Translations under genes and position numbers: made by a program
Shown here: one piece after another, positions 8,514 through 15,767 of the stretch
Layout of the letters: each line of letters begins with the position of its first letter
Numbering within the stretch: the first letter of the stretch is position 1
The notes under the pieces: model-generated
What the model was told of the DNA's origin: nothing
Database searches by the model: none
Seen by the model: the letters and a program-made list of their open reading frames with translations, nothing else
DNA from: Lachnospiraceae bacterium UBA1258
GTDB lineage: Bacteria; Bacillota; Clostridia; Lachnospirales; Lachnospiraceae
NCBI GenBank assembly: GCA_002308235.1
Contig: DBVS01000074.1
Coordinates: 6,997-25,448, forward strand
Reading direction: 5' to 3'
Length of the DNA: 18,452 bases

Positions 8514-8993
8514 ATGGAGAAAATCGCAAGCTTTACCATCGATCACATCAAACTCCAGCCCGGAGTTTATGTTTCCAGAAAAGATCACATAGGGAGTGAA
8601 ACTGTCACTACTTTCGATCTTCGTATGACCAGCCCCAACGAGGAGCCCGTCATGAATACTGCGGAAGTCCATACCATGGAACATCTCGGAGCCACGTTTT
8701 TACGTAATGACCCTGTCTGGAAGGACAGAGTGGTATACTTCGGTCCCATGGGATGCCGTACGGGATTTTACATGCTTCTTGCAGGCGACCTTGAATCCCG
8801 GGACGTTGTCAGTCTTGTAACAAGAATGTATGAGTTCATGCGCGACTTCGAAGGAGAAGTGCCGGGCGCAAGTCCCAAAGACTGCGGCAACTACCTCGAC
8901 ATGAACCTTGGAATGGCCAAGTTCCTTGCCGCAAAGTATCTGGATGAAGTGCTTTATGACATCGAAGAAGACCGTCTGGTGTACCCGGAGTAA
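8514..8993 (+). CDS. luxS: S-ribosylhomocysteine lyase
   Basis: LuxS splits S-ribosylhomocysteine into homocysteine and DPD, the precursor of the AI-2 signal. The 159-residue length is typical. The iron/zinc site is complete: HTMEH gives H53, E56 and H57, and the third ligand is C124 (SPKDCGNY). The catalytic cysteine is C81 in MGCRTGF. The N-terminal SFTIDHIKLQPGVYV is a family hallmark. An AGGAGG about 5 nt before the ATG sets the start. It is the last gene of the operon that also encodes MtnN, the preceding enzyme, so recycling of S-adenosylhomocysteine is encoded in one transcript. No dedicated AI-2 receptor is visible in the window, so a purely metabolic role is equally likely. Confidence 0.97.
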   Translation: MEKIASFTIDHIKLQPGVYVSRKDHIGSETVTTFDLRMTSPNEEPVMNTAEVHTMEHLGATFLRNDPVWKDRVVYFGPMGCRTGFYMLLAGDLESRDVVSLVTRMYEFMRDFEGEVPGASPKDCGNYLDMNLGMAKFLAAKYLDEVLYDIEEDRLVYPE

Positions 8994-9009
8994 ATAGAAA
9001 GAATAAAGA

Positions 9010-9039
9010 AAAAGAGGGGTGAAGTTTCACCCCTCTTTT
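9010..9039. terminator. Bidirectional terminator between luxS and rubrerythrin
   Basis: AAAAGAGGGGTGA (9010-9022) pairs with TCACCCCTCTTTT (9027-9039) around a 4-nt loop. The A-run on the left and T-run on the right let it stop transcripts from both the luxS operon and the converging rubrerythrin gene. Confidence 0.92.
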
Positions 9040-9051
9040 ATAGTGCGTTTT

Positions 9052-9594
9052 TTACTTGAAATAGCGGTTGTAAAGTCCTTCAAAGGCTTTGCCGTGGCGG
9101 GCCTCGTCACGGGCCATCTCATGAACGGTATCGTGGATGGCATCAAGGTTAAGCGCCTTTGCGCGCTTTGCAAGGTCGGTCTTTCCTGCGGTGGCGCCGT
9201 TTTCGGCTTCTATTCTCATCTCAAGATTTTTCTTGGTGGAATCCGTTACGCACTCACCAAGAAGTTCAGCAAATTTAGCGGCATGCTCCGCTTCTTCAAA
9301 TGCAGCTTTTTCCCAGTACAAACCGATTTCGGGATAACCTTCTCTGAAAGCAACGCGGCTCATGGCAAGATACATACCTACTTCGGAACATTCGCCGTTA
9401 AAGTTTGCGCGAAGGTCATTTATTATATCTTCGGGAGCGCCCTTGGCAACACCGACAACGTGCTCGGAAGCCCAGGTCATCTCACCTTCCTGCTTTGTAA
9501 ATTTCTCCTTGGGAGCCTGGCAAACGGGGCACTTATCGGGAGCCTCGTCACCTTCGTGAACGTAACCGCATACGGAACATACATATTTTGCCAT
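9052..9594 (-). CDS. Reverse-type rubrerythrin (peroxide reductase)
   Basis: The protein has 180 residues. The rubredoxin domain comes first, with an Fe(Cys)4 site at C6, C9, C22 and C25 (CSVCG and CPVC). The ferritin-like diiron domain follows from about residue 45, with NGECSEVGMYL, FEEAEHAAKF, EIEAEN-like and DEARHG glutamate/histidine ligands. This order is reversed relative to classic rubrerythrin and matches the reverse rubrerythrins of clostridia, which reduce hydrogen peroxide using NADH through a partner reductase and can be strongly induced by oxygen. The start is supported by AGGAGGG about 8 nt upstream. It is monocistronic, with its own strong promoter and an operator-like palindrome. 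A cytosolic antioxidant role in an anaerobe is well supported; the regulator is inferred. Confidence 0.95.
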   Translation of the reverse strand: MAKYVCSVCGYVHEGDEAPDKCPVCQAPKEKFTKQEGEMTWASEHVVGVAKGAPEDIINDLRANFNGECSEVGMYLAMSRVAFREGYPEIGLYWEKAAFEEAEHAAKFAELLGECVTDSTKKNLEMRIEAENGATAGKTDLAKRAKALNLDAIHDTVHEMARDEARHGKAFEGLYNRYFK

Positions 9595-9628
9595 AAGAAA
9601 ACCCTCCTTGTTTGGCGTGATTTGTCAG

Positions 9629-9640
9629 ATAATTCATTAT
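9629..9640. promoter_or_regulatory. PerR-like inverted repeat over the rubrerythrin -10
   Basis: ATAAT-TC-ATTAT is a perfect 5-bp inverted repeat overlapping the -10 and start site. PerR boxes (TTATAAT-n-ATTATAA) have the same arms but a 1-nt spacer, so this is an imperfect match. Steric repression by a Fur/PerR-type regulator is inferred. Confidence 0.3.
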
Positions 9641-9663
9641 AACATAAATGATTTTTCGTTCAA
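9636..9663 (-). promoter_or_regulatory. Strong extended -10 promoter of rubrerythrin
   Basis: On the minus strand: TTGAAC (9658-9663), a 16-bp spacer and TATAAT (9636-9641) preceded by TGT. The leader would be about 35 nt to the ATG. Confidence 0.75.
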
Positions 9664-9731
9664 GAGCTTTACCCTTTTATTATTATTTTAGAAAATTATT
9701 TCACATCTTTAAGCAAAAGCCCGCTGAAATG

Positions 9732-9740
9732 TGATAGTAT
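9732..9740 (+). promoter_or_regulatory. Candidate extended -10 of the two-component operon
   Basis: TGATAGTAT is an extended -10 (TGn plus TAGTAT) 35 bp before the GTG start. No good -35 exists at 17 bp (AGCAAA), so the call is weak. Confidence 0.35.
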
Positions 9741-9774
9741 TGGCTTAGCAGAGTTTTGCGGAAGGGAGCGTGTC

Positions 9775-10896
9775 GTGAGGCTTAAAACAAGATTGCAGAT
9801 CACCTTCGGGATAATTGCTGTTTTGCCCGTTTGCCTGTTTTCACTGGCTTTCCTGGTGGTGGGCAAGGTAATGATCCACTTAAGAAAGGTCGGTGAAATA
9901 GAGAGCGTGGACAGGCTCATGCCAAAGAGCATGCTGACGGTCCTCTTTATTACCATCTTTGTCATCATGTTCCTTATAGCCGCGGGGCTAACCCGATGGA
10001 TCGGGAAAGGCGTTTTCAGCCCTGTTAACGAGCTTAAGGTCGGAATGCAGCAGATAGCCGACGGAAACTTCGACTACGCTCTTGAAAAAAACATGAAGGG
10101 CGAGATCGGGGAGCTTTACAGAGACTACGAGGACATGCGGCTGAAGCTTAAGCAAAGCACCGAGGAAACCGTCAGGAACGAAGCTCAGAACCGGGAGCTT
10201 ATCACCAACATTTCCCACGATCTTAAGACTCCCATAACGGCCATCAAAGGCTACGTTGAGGGGATCATGGACGGCGTTGCCGACACTCCCGAGAAGATGG
10301 ACAAATATATCAAGACCATCTACAACAAGACCAACGACATGGACCGCCTCATAAATGAGCTCACCATTTACTCGCGGATCGACGCGAACCGCATTCCCTA
10401 TACGTTTCTTCGTCTCAACGTGTCAGACTACTTTAACGACTGTATCGAGGAAGTGGGTCTGGACCTTGAGTCAAAGAACATTAAACTCGACTATTCGAAT
10501 CTGGTTCCTCCCGACACCAGGATAATCGCGGATCCCGAGCAGTTAAGGCGCGTCATCAACAACATAATCAGCAATTCGGTCAAATATATGGACAAAGAAA
10601 AACCGGAGCAGAAGATAGATTTCCGTATCCTAGACGACGGAGACTCGGTAAGGATTGAGATCGAGGACAACGGACGCGGAATAGCAGCCAAAGACCTGAC
10701 CAGAATATTTGAAAGGTTCTATAGGACCGATGCTTCCAGAAACTCCGCCCGGGGCGGAAGCGGAATCGGCCTTTCGATAGTTAAGAAGATCGTGGAAGAC
10801 CACGGCGGATATATATGGGCCACCGGCAAAGAAGGCGAAGGAACCTGTATGCACTTTGTACTCAGAAAATACGAGGAGAAGAAAGAATATGAGTAA
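9775..10896 (+). CDS. Sensor histidine kinase with minimal external loop (GTG start)
   Basis: The kinase has 373 residues. Two membrane helices (about 8-33 and 52-73) are separated by only about 18 outside residues, so there is no room for an external sensor domain. A HAMP linker follows (about 74-126), then HisKA with NISHDLKTPITA (phosphorylated H148). The HATPase domain carries N-box N263/N267, DNGRG (298-302), FERFYR and GSGIGL (329-333). All catalytic motifs are intact. The GTG start is chosen because GGGAG (9764-9768) lies 6 nt before it. It overlaps the response regulator by 8 bp (ATGAGTAA), so the pair is translationally coupled. The signal is unknown; kinases with such short loops often sense the membrane or an associated transporter. 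The carbohydrate genes downstream have their own promoter. Confidence 0.92.
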   Translation: MRLKTRLQITFGIIAVLPVCLFSLAFLVVGKVMIHLRKVGEIESVDRLMPKSMLTVLFITIFVIMFLIAAGLTRWIGKGVFSPVNELKVGMQQIADGNFDYALEKNMKGEIGELYRDYEDMRLKLKQSTEETVRNEAQNRELITNISHDLKTPITAIKGYVEGIMDGVADTPEKMDKYIKTIYNKTNDMDRLINELTIYSRIDANRIPYTFLRLNVSDYFNDCIEEVGLDLESKNIKLDYSNLVPPDTRIIADPEQLRRVINNIISNSVKYMDKEKPEQKIDFRILDDGDSVRIEIEDNGRGIAAKDLTRIFERFYRTDASRNSARGGSGIGLSIVKKIVEDHGGYIWATGKEGEGTCMHFVLRKYEEKKEYE

Positions 10897-11581
10897 AATA
10901 TTGATAATCGAAGATGAAGAAGCCATTGCGGATCTTGAGAAGGATTACCTTGAACTCAGTGATTTTAAGGTAGACATCGCGGGAGACGGCATAGACGGAG
11001 AAAAGAAAGCCCTTGAGAACGATTACGACCTTATTGTGCTCGATCTTATGCTGCCCGGTAAAGACGGTTTTGAGGTCTGCAAGAGCATACGCGAAAAGAA
11101 AAACGTGCCGATTCTTATGGTTTCCGCCAAGAAAGACGACATCGACAAGATTCGTGGTTTAGGCCTCGGAGCCGATGACTACATGACCAAGCCCTTCAGT
11201 CCCAGTGAGCTTGTGGCAAGAGTCAAAGCCCACCTTGCAAGATACGAGCGCCTTACCAATTCTCAGGCAAAGCCCAGAAACACGGTAATTGAGATCAGAG
11301 GACTCAAAATCGACAAAACCGCAAGACGTGTCTGGGTGGATGGCGAAGAAAAGCAGTTTACCACCAAGGAATTCGACCTCTTGACTTTCCTTGCGGAAAA
11401 CCCGAACCACGTTTACACAAAGGACGAGCTTTTCCGTGAGATTTGGGATATGGACTCCATCGGTGATATAGCGACCGTCACGGTACATATCAAGAAGATC
11501 CGCGAAAAAATCGAGTTTGATTCCGCAAATCCCCAGTACATCGAGACTATCTGGGGCGTAGGATACAGATTTAAGATGTAA
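10889..11581 (+). CDS. OmpR/PhoB-type response regulator
   Basis: The regulator has 230 residues. The receiver domain shows the acidic pocket (IIEDEE, 8-11), phosphoacceptor D52 (VLDLMLPG), S79 and K101 (MTKPFSP). The C-terminal winged helix (about 130-230) contains FTTKEFDLLTFL, the recognition-helix region IATVTVHIKKIREKI and the closing hairpin IWGVGYRFKM. The start at 10889 (MSKILIIEDE) follows GAGGAGAA within the kinase gene. An in-frame ATG 33 bp upstream would add a foreign-looking basic N-terminus and lies inside the kinase coding sequence. It is the cognate partner of the upstream kinase. The targets are not visible. Confidence 0.94.
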   Translation: MSKILIIEDEEAIADLEKDYLELSDFKVDIAGDGIDGEKKALENDYDLIVLDLMLPGKDGFEVCKSIREKKNVPILMVSAKKDDIDKIRGLGLGADDYMTKPFSPSELVARVKAHLARYERLTNSQAKPRNTVIEIRGLKIDKTARRVWVDGEEKQFTTKEFDLLTFLAENPNHVYTKDELFREIWDMDSIGDIATVTVHIKKIREKIEFDSANPQYIETIWGVGYRFKM

Positions 11582-11595
11582 CGGCACATAAATAC

Positions 11596-11624
11596 TTGCC
11601 GCGAAATGAATTCGGTGATATATT
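11596..11624 (+). promoter_or_regulatory. Extended -10 promoter of the GH31-yhhN-glycerate kinase operon
   Basis: TTGCCG (11596-11601), 17 bp and TATATT (11619-11624) preceded by TGA. The predicted start near 11631 lies after the upstream in-frame ATG at 11606, which supports translation from 11648. No terminator separates it from the response regulator, so readthrough may add to expression. Confidence 0.65.
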
Positions 11625-11647
11625 TCAGAAATTACCGGGGGTACAGG

Positions 11648-13570
11648 ATGATAAAGAAGTATGTGTTCGGGAAGCCGATGGATACGGGGGCTGTTGTTGC
11701 AAAAGTAAAAGCAACTGTCCCGGAAGGGTCGAAAATCGGCGAACTGACCGTGGATGAAAAGAATAAGACCATTACATATATCATGCCTCCCAAGGCCCGC
11801 ATTTACGGCCTCGGTGAGACTGTAAGGGGCATAAACAAAAGAGGATGGCTTTACATCAGCAACAACACCGATAATCCTCATCATGAGGAAGGCAAGCATT
11901 CTCTTTATGCTTCTCAAAACTTTATCATTGTTGATAATGGGGACGGAAAGTGCTTTGGATTTTATTTCGATCATCCCGGAGAGGTAAGATTTGACATAGG
12001 CTTTACAAAAAGCGATGTCTTTGCCGTTTCTGCGGAGGATTTTGATTTTTCTTTATACTATATCGAGGAAGATTCTCCCCTTGAGATCGTAAAGAGTTTC
12101 AGAGGTCTGGTGGGCAAGAGTTACGAAGCACCTCTTTGGGCTTACGGATACGGTCAGAGCCGCTGGGGATACAAGAATGCTTCCGACATCAGGGAAGTCA
12201 GAGACTCCTATAAGAAACTGGGCATTCCCCTCGACATGATCTACATGGATATCGATTACATGCAGGATTTCAAGGACTTTACCGTTAATCCGGAAAGGTT
12301 TCCCGATTTCGAAGCTTTCGTGCGGGATATGAAGGCTGACGGAATCCGTCTTATTCCCATAATCGATGCGGGCGTAAAGATCGAGAAAGGGTACGACGTA
12401 TACGAAGAGGGTATAAAGAACGATTTCTTCTGCAAGAAAGAAGACGGAACACCTTTGGTGGCTGCGGTATGGCCCGGCAAGGTGCACTTTCCGGATTTTC
12501 TGAATCCGGCTGCAGCAAAGTGGTTCGGAGACAAATATAAGGTTCTCACGGACATGGGAATCGAGGGCTTCTGGAATGACATGAACGAGCCCGCCATTTT
12601 TTATACCGAAGACCATCTGAAGGAAGTATTCGGGGAACTCGAGAATATTAAGGACAAAGAACTTGATATCTGGGGATTCTTCGGATTCAAGGGGCTTATT
12701 GATTCCATAAATAACAATCCCGAGGATTACAGGCGTTTCTTCCACGAATTTAACGGCGTTAAGGTGCGCCATGACAAGGTTCACAATCTCTACGGTTTTT
12801 ACATGACCAAAGCTGCGGGTGAAGCTTTCGAAAGAAACAACAAGGACAAGAAAATCCTTCTTTTTTCAAGGTCATCCTTTATGGGCATGCACAGATACGG
12901 AGGGGTCTGGACCGGAGACAATATGTCCTGGTGGAGCCATTTGCTCTTAAACATAAAGCAGATGCCTTCCCTCAACATGACGGGATTCATATATTCCGGA
13001 GCGGATACCGGCGGTTTCGGGAGCGATACCACTGAAGATCTGATGATGCGATGGCTTGGATTCAGTATATTTACGCCCCTTTTCAGAAACCATTCCGCTC
13101 TCGGTACCAGAGATCAGGAACTGTACAGGTTTGAACGCTCAAACGACTTTAAGAATATCATTGAGTTAAGATATGCGCTTATTCCCTATATTTACGTGGA
13201 GTGTACCAAAGCGATCAACGAAAACGGCATGTACTTTAAGCCTCTTTCTTTTGAATACCGGGATGATGAAAGAGCGGGAGAAATTGAAGACCAGCTTCTT
13301 GTGGGCGCTCATTTGATGATTGCGCCTGTTTACGAGCAAAATAAAACCGGAAGATATGTATATCTCCCGGAAGATATGAAACTGGTGCGTTTCAGAAGCT
13401 ATAAGGATTTTGACACAGAAGTTCTAACAAAGGGCGACCATTATGTTAAGGCAGAACTGAACGAGATTCTCGTATTTATTCGCAAGGGACATAAACTCAC
13501 CCTTACGGAGCCGGCAGCCTGTACGGACAGACTGGACATGGACAGGTGTGCCGCAACCATTGAGTTTTAG
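11648..13570 (+). CDS. GH31 alpha-glucosidase, cytoplasmic
   Basis: The enzyme has 640 residues and no signal peptide. It is a retaining glycoside hydrolase of family 31, releasing glucose from short alpha-glucosides such as isomaltose or maltose. An N-terminal beta domain contains ARIYGLGE, followed by a (beta/alpha)8 barrel from about residue 160. The nucleophile is D311 in FWNDMNEP and the acid/base is D424 in WTGDN; both are present, as are SRSSF (sugar-binding Arg) and FRNHSALGTRDQE. It resembles the Ruminococcus/Blautia obeum isomaltose-preferring enzyme. The QSRWGY tryptophan (W173) is, from memory, at or near the residue that sets alpha-1,6 preference there. The start at 11648 has GGGGG 6 nt upstream and avoids an ATG inside the promoter. 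It is the first gene before yhhN and glycerate kinase. Confidence 0.94.
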   Translation: MIKKYVFGKPMDTGAVVAKVKATVPEGSKIGELTVDEKNKTITYIMPPKARIYGLGETVRGINKRGWLYISNNTDNPHHEEGKHSLYASQNFIIVDNGDGKCFGFYFDHPGEVRFDIGFTKSDVFAVSAEDFDFSLYYIEEDSPLEIVKSFRGLVGKSYEAPLWAYGYGQSRWGYKNASDIREVRDSYKKLGIPLDMIYMDIDYMQDFKDFTVNPERFPDFEAFVRDMKADGIRLIPIIDAGVKIEKGYDVYEEGIKNDFFCKKEDGTPLVAAVWPGKVHFPDFLNPAAAKWFGDKYKVLTDMGIEGFWNDMNEPAIFYTEDHLKEVFGELENIKDKELDIWGFFGFKGLIDSINNNPEDYRRFFHEFNGVKVRHDKVHNLYGFYMTKAAGEAFERNNKDKKILLFSRSSFMGMHRYGGVWTGDNMSWWSHLLLNIKQMPSLNMTGFIYSGADTGGFGSDTTEDLMMRWLGFSIFTPLFRNHSALGTRDQELYRFERSNDFKNIIELRYALIPYIYVECTKAINENGMYFKPLSFEYRDDERAGEIEDQLLVGAHLMIAPVYEQNKTGRYVYLPEDMKLVRFRSYKDFDTEVLTKGDHYVKAELNEILVFIRKGHKLTLTEPAACTDRLDMDRCAATIEF

Positions 13571-13596
13571 GTGTAAATTGAAAGGGGGATTCGGAT

Positions 13597-14277
13597 ATGT
13601 ATTGGGTCATCGCGTGTCTTGCGGTACTGGGTATCGCCATCGATATTTGGTTCATTAAGACCGAATATGCGGGAAAGATGGTTAAAGCAACGGTTTACAA
13701 AGGACTTGCATCCCTGACTTTTGTGAGTCTCGGCATTTATGCCTACATTAGGGTTCCTTCACGATTTGGGCTCCTGATTGTCATCGGTCTGATTTTGGGG
13801 CTCATCGGGGACGTTCTTTTAAATCTCAGGAATGTTCTCCGGGGCGCTGCTTCAAGGAAGATATTCGCTCTGGGGATTTTCTCCTTCGTCTGCGGTCATT
13901 TTCTTTATATTGCCGCACTCATCGGACGAAACACGGATATAATCCTCATTTCGCTCATTGTGACTGCGGTGGCTTCCGCCGTATTGATAAGACCCCTCAT
14001 GACGCGGATCACGGCGCCGAGCAAAGGCCTTGAGATCTTCGGCTACGTCTATCTTGCGATTGTCATCGGAATGTCCTCATGCGCGGAGGTTCTTTTGTAC
14101 AAAGAAGTATCGCCTCTTACGCTGCTTTTCTTCTTTGGCGGTCTTTTGTTTATGGTGAGCGATTTTATCATGATTTATTATTCCTTCGGGAAAAAGATAA
14201 AGCCCCTGCGGGCCATCAACCTTCTTGCATATTTTGTGGCTCAGGTCCTGATCGCGACGAGCATTCTTTTTGCATAG
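13597..14277 (+). CDS. YhhN/TMEM86-family membrane protein (lysoplasmalogenase-like)
   Basis: The protein has 226 residues and about eight membrane helices. Family stretches are KGLASLTFVSLG (35-46), GLILGLIGDVLLNLR, FALGIFSFVCGHFLYI, GGLLFMVSDFIM and AYFVAQVLIATS at the end. Two conserved acidic residues in the membrane (GD and SDF) are thought to form the active site. Studied members hydrolyse the vinyl ether bond of lysoplasmalogens. Plasmalogens are common in anaerobic clostridia, so the activity would make sense, though the family is annotated mainly by homology. GAAAGGGGG precedes the ATG by about 8 nt. It lies 26 bp after the GH31 gene and its stop overlaps the ribosome binding site of the glycerate kinase gene. 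Confidence 0.85.
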   Translation: MYWVIACLAVLGIAIDIWFIKTEYAGKMVKATVYKGLASLTFVSLGIYAYIRVPSRFGLLIVIGLILGLIGDVLLNLRNVLRGAASRKIFALGIFSFVCGHFLYIAALIGRNTDIILISLIVTAVASAVLIRPLMTRITAPSKGLEIFGYVYLAIVIGMSSCAEVLLYKEVSPLTLLFFFGGLLFMVSDFIMIYYSFGKKIKPLRAINLLAYFVAQVLIATSILFA

Positions 14278-14286
14278 GAGGTTAAG

Positions 14287-15423
14287 GTGAAGATAGTCAT
14301 TGCACCCGATTCTTTCAAAGGCAGTCTCTCTGCGCCGGAGGTTGCACGTGCCATGGAGCGCGGGGTTAAAAGAATAATCCCGGCGGCGGAGACGGTGTTG
14401 TTACCCATGGCTGACGGCGGAGAAGGCACGGTTGATGCGTTGGTTACTGCCATGGGCGGCAGGCTTGTGACCGTTCCCGCCCACGATCCCCTGGGAAGAG
14501 AGATCAACGCCTCTTACGGGATTCTCCCCGACAATACCGCAGTCATAGAAACGGCCGCGGCATCGGGTCTTACTTTGATCGAAAAAGAAAAACGTGATGC
14601 GATACACGCTTCGACCTTCGGTACCGGCGAACTTATAAGGGATGCCCTTAAAAACGGGGCAAAGAAATTCATCATAGGCCTCGGAGGTTCCGCAACCACC
14701 GACGGAGGAATGGGAATTGCAAAGGCCCTGGGTTTTAAGTTTTTGGACGAAAAAGGAGCGGAACTTAACGAAGGCGGAGCAGAGCTTAAGAAGCTTTCAA
14801 GGATCGATAGGTCGGGCGTGATCCCAGAGACAAAAGAAGCCGTATTTCAGCTTGCAAGCGATGTAAAAAATACCCTTTACGGAAAGAACGGAGCCGCATG
14901 TGTATTTGCTCCCCAAAAGGGCGCAAATGCCGGGGATGTGGCGCTTTTGGACGCGGCACTTAAGAATTACGGCGATGTATTGCTGAAGCAAACGAGCCGT
15001 GACATAGCGAATCTTGAAGGAACCGGGGCGGCAGGCGGGATTGCAAGCGTTTTTCTTGCTTTTTTAAATGCAAGCCTTGGTTCAGGCATCGATTTCGTGC
15101 TGGACGTCACAGACTTTGATACGAAGGTTAAGAATGCGGATCTTGTCATCACGGGAGAAGGAAGGATCGACGCCCAGAGCGCCTGTGGGAAGGTGCCTTA
15201 CGGTGTGACAAAGCGCACCAAAAGACACGGAAATATCCCCGTGATCGCTATCGGAGGCTCACTCGGAGATGGTTATGAAGAACTCTATTCGGTCGGCGTG
15301 GATGCGATGCTTTCTTCCGTAAACGGAATATGTACCTTGGACGAGGCCATGAAATCGGCTGCGTTCAACGTTGAACGGGCTTCCGCGGACGCCATGAAGT
15401 TCGTGTTGATTCCGCGAAAATAA
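14287..15423 (+). CDS. Glycerate kinase (GTG start)
   Basis: The enzyme has 378 residues of the GarK/GlxK family and phosphorylates D-glycerate, giving 2- or 3-phosphoglycerate for glycolysis. Diagnostic stretches are MKIVIAPDSFKGSLSA, PMADGGEGTVDAL, GLGGSATTDGGMGIAKALG (134-152), GTGAAGGIA and LVITGEGRIDAQSACGK. Length is normal and no residue is missing. The GTG start follows AGGAGG directly after the yhhN stop codon. It is the third gene of the carbohydrate operon. The D-2-hydroxyacid dehydrogenase at 4044 could make glycerate from hydroxypyruvate, but it is 10 kb away in a different operon, so a pathway link is speculation. I see no strong terminator after it, and the next promoter begins 20 bp downstream. 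Confidence 0.93.
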   Translation: MKIVIAPDSFKGSLSAPEVARAMERGVKRIIPAAETVLLPMADGGEGTVDALVTAMGGRLVTVPAHDPLGREINASYGILPDNTAVIETAAASGLTLIEKEKRDAIHASTFGTGELIRDALKNGAKKFIIGLGGSATTDGGMGIAKALGFKFLDEKGAELNEGGAELKKLSRIDRSGVIPETKEAVFQLASDVKNTLYGKNGAACVFAPQKGANAGDVALLDAALKNYGDVLLKQTSRDIANLEGTGAAGGIASVFLAFLNASLGSGIDFVLDVTDFDTKVKNADLVITGEGRIDAQSACGKVPYGVTKRTKRHGNIPVIAIGGSLGDGYEELYSVGVDAMLSSVNGICTLDEAMKSAAFNVERASADAMKFVLIPRK

Positions 15424-15442
15424 AAATTTTTCAAATTACCGA

Positions 15443-15471
15443 TTGACAAGATAGGCAAATGTCTGTATAGT
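15443..15471 (+). promoter_or_regulatory. Strong sigma-A promoter of the metQNI leader
   Basis: A perfect TTGACA (15443-15448), 17 bp and TATAGT (15466-15471), a five-of-six -10. The start is predicted near 15478, about 430 nt before metQ, so the transcript carries a long leader. The 485-bp stretch between glycerate kinase and metQ contains this promoter, two leader peptides and a terminator. Confidence 0.85.
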
Positions 15472-15498
15472 GCTGTCTATACACAAAGGAGCAAGACA

Positions 15499-15627
15499 AT
15501 GGTTTCAACTGCTGTTATCGCGAAACTGAATATGATGATGTGCATGTGCATGTGCGGTCGGATGTCAGAACCCCGGTTTTCAAATTTCAGGGATGGCGAT
15601 GCGGCTTTAAATGTCGTGCGCCTTTGA
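15499..15627 (+). CDS. Leader peptide 1, Met/Cys-rich (MMMCMCMC)
   Basis: A 42-codon ORF with an excellent ribosome binding site, AAAGGAG at 15485-15491, 7 nt before the ATG. Codons 12-19 read Met-Met-Met-Cys-Met-Cys-Met-Cys, followed by Gly-Arg-Met; the rest is unremarkable and the peptide ends with a Leu codon and TGA. It has no signal peptide or similarity I recognise. The position fits a leader peptide: about 20 nt after the transcription start, ending 25 nt before an intrinsic terminator. The run of Met and Cys codons precedes a methionine-type importer. Slow decoding of these codons when methionine or cysteine is scarce would stall the ribosome about 20 nt before a segment (15572-15578) that can pair with the terminator's left arm. 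Expression is inferred, not shown. Confidence 0.72.
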   Translation: MVSTAVIAKLNMMMCMCMCGRMSEPRFSNFRDGDAALNVVRL

Positions 15628-15660
15628 TTTAAAAGTACACCTGATAATCGGATGACCGGG
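15572..15660 (+). promoter_or_regulatory. Possible antiterminator pairing in the metQNI leader
   Basis: CCCGGTT at 15572-15578, inside leader ORF 1, can pair with GACCGGG at 15654-15660 (six Watson-Crick pairs plus one G-U). The latter overlaps the left arm of the terminator, so the two are mutually exclusive. A weak competing hairpin pairs GGTCGG (15556-15561) with CCGGTT (15573-15578). The arrangement resembles a classical attenuator but was found by eye. Confidence 0.35.
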
Positions 15661-15687
15661 AGTCGAAAGACACCGGTCATTTTTTTG
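15652..15687 (+). terminator. Intrinsic terminator (attenuator) within the metQNI leader
   Basis: ATGACCGG (15652-15659) pairs with CCGGTCAT (15673-15680). An inner GTC-GAAA-GAC stem caps it with a GNRA tetraloop, and six Ts follow directly. It sits between the two leader peptides and ahead of metQ, so unless bypassed it would end most transcripts before the transporter genes. Confidence 0.9.
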
Positions 15688-15767
15688 TGCATCGGCGAAA
15701 GAGCCGGCGCCGAGATGGAAAAGCGACTGCAGCGCGGATCCAATCGGGAGTACATGGAGGAATTAAC

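Noticed and set aside
15424..15442. Terminator after glycerate kinase
   Set aside because: AAAAATTTTT is an A/T palindrome without a GC stem, so it is not a convincing intrinsic terminator.
15534..15555. (ATGTGC)3 tandem repeat as a microsatellite or CRISPR-like array
   Set aside because: Only three units, in frame within an ORF that has a good ribosome binding site, and recurring with synonymous changes in a second ORF. No spacers or longer repeats are present.
15692..15713. TCGGCG/CGCCGA hairpin after the leader terminator
   Set aside because: The stem has no T-tract and a 10-nt loop; it may be a structural element but there is not enough to call it.
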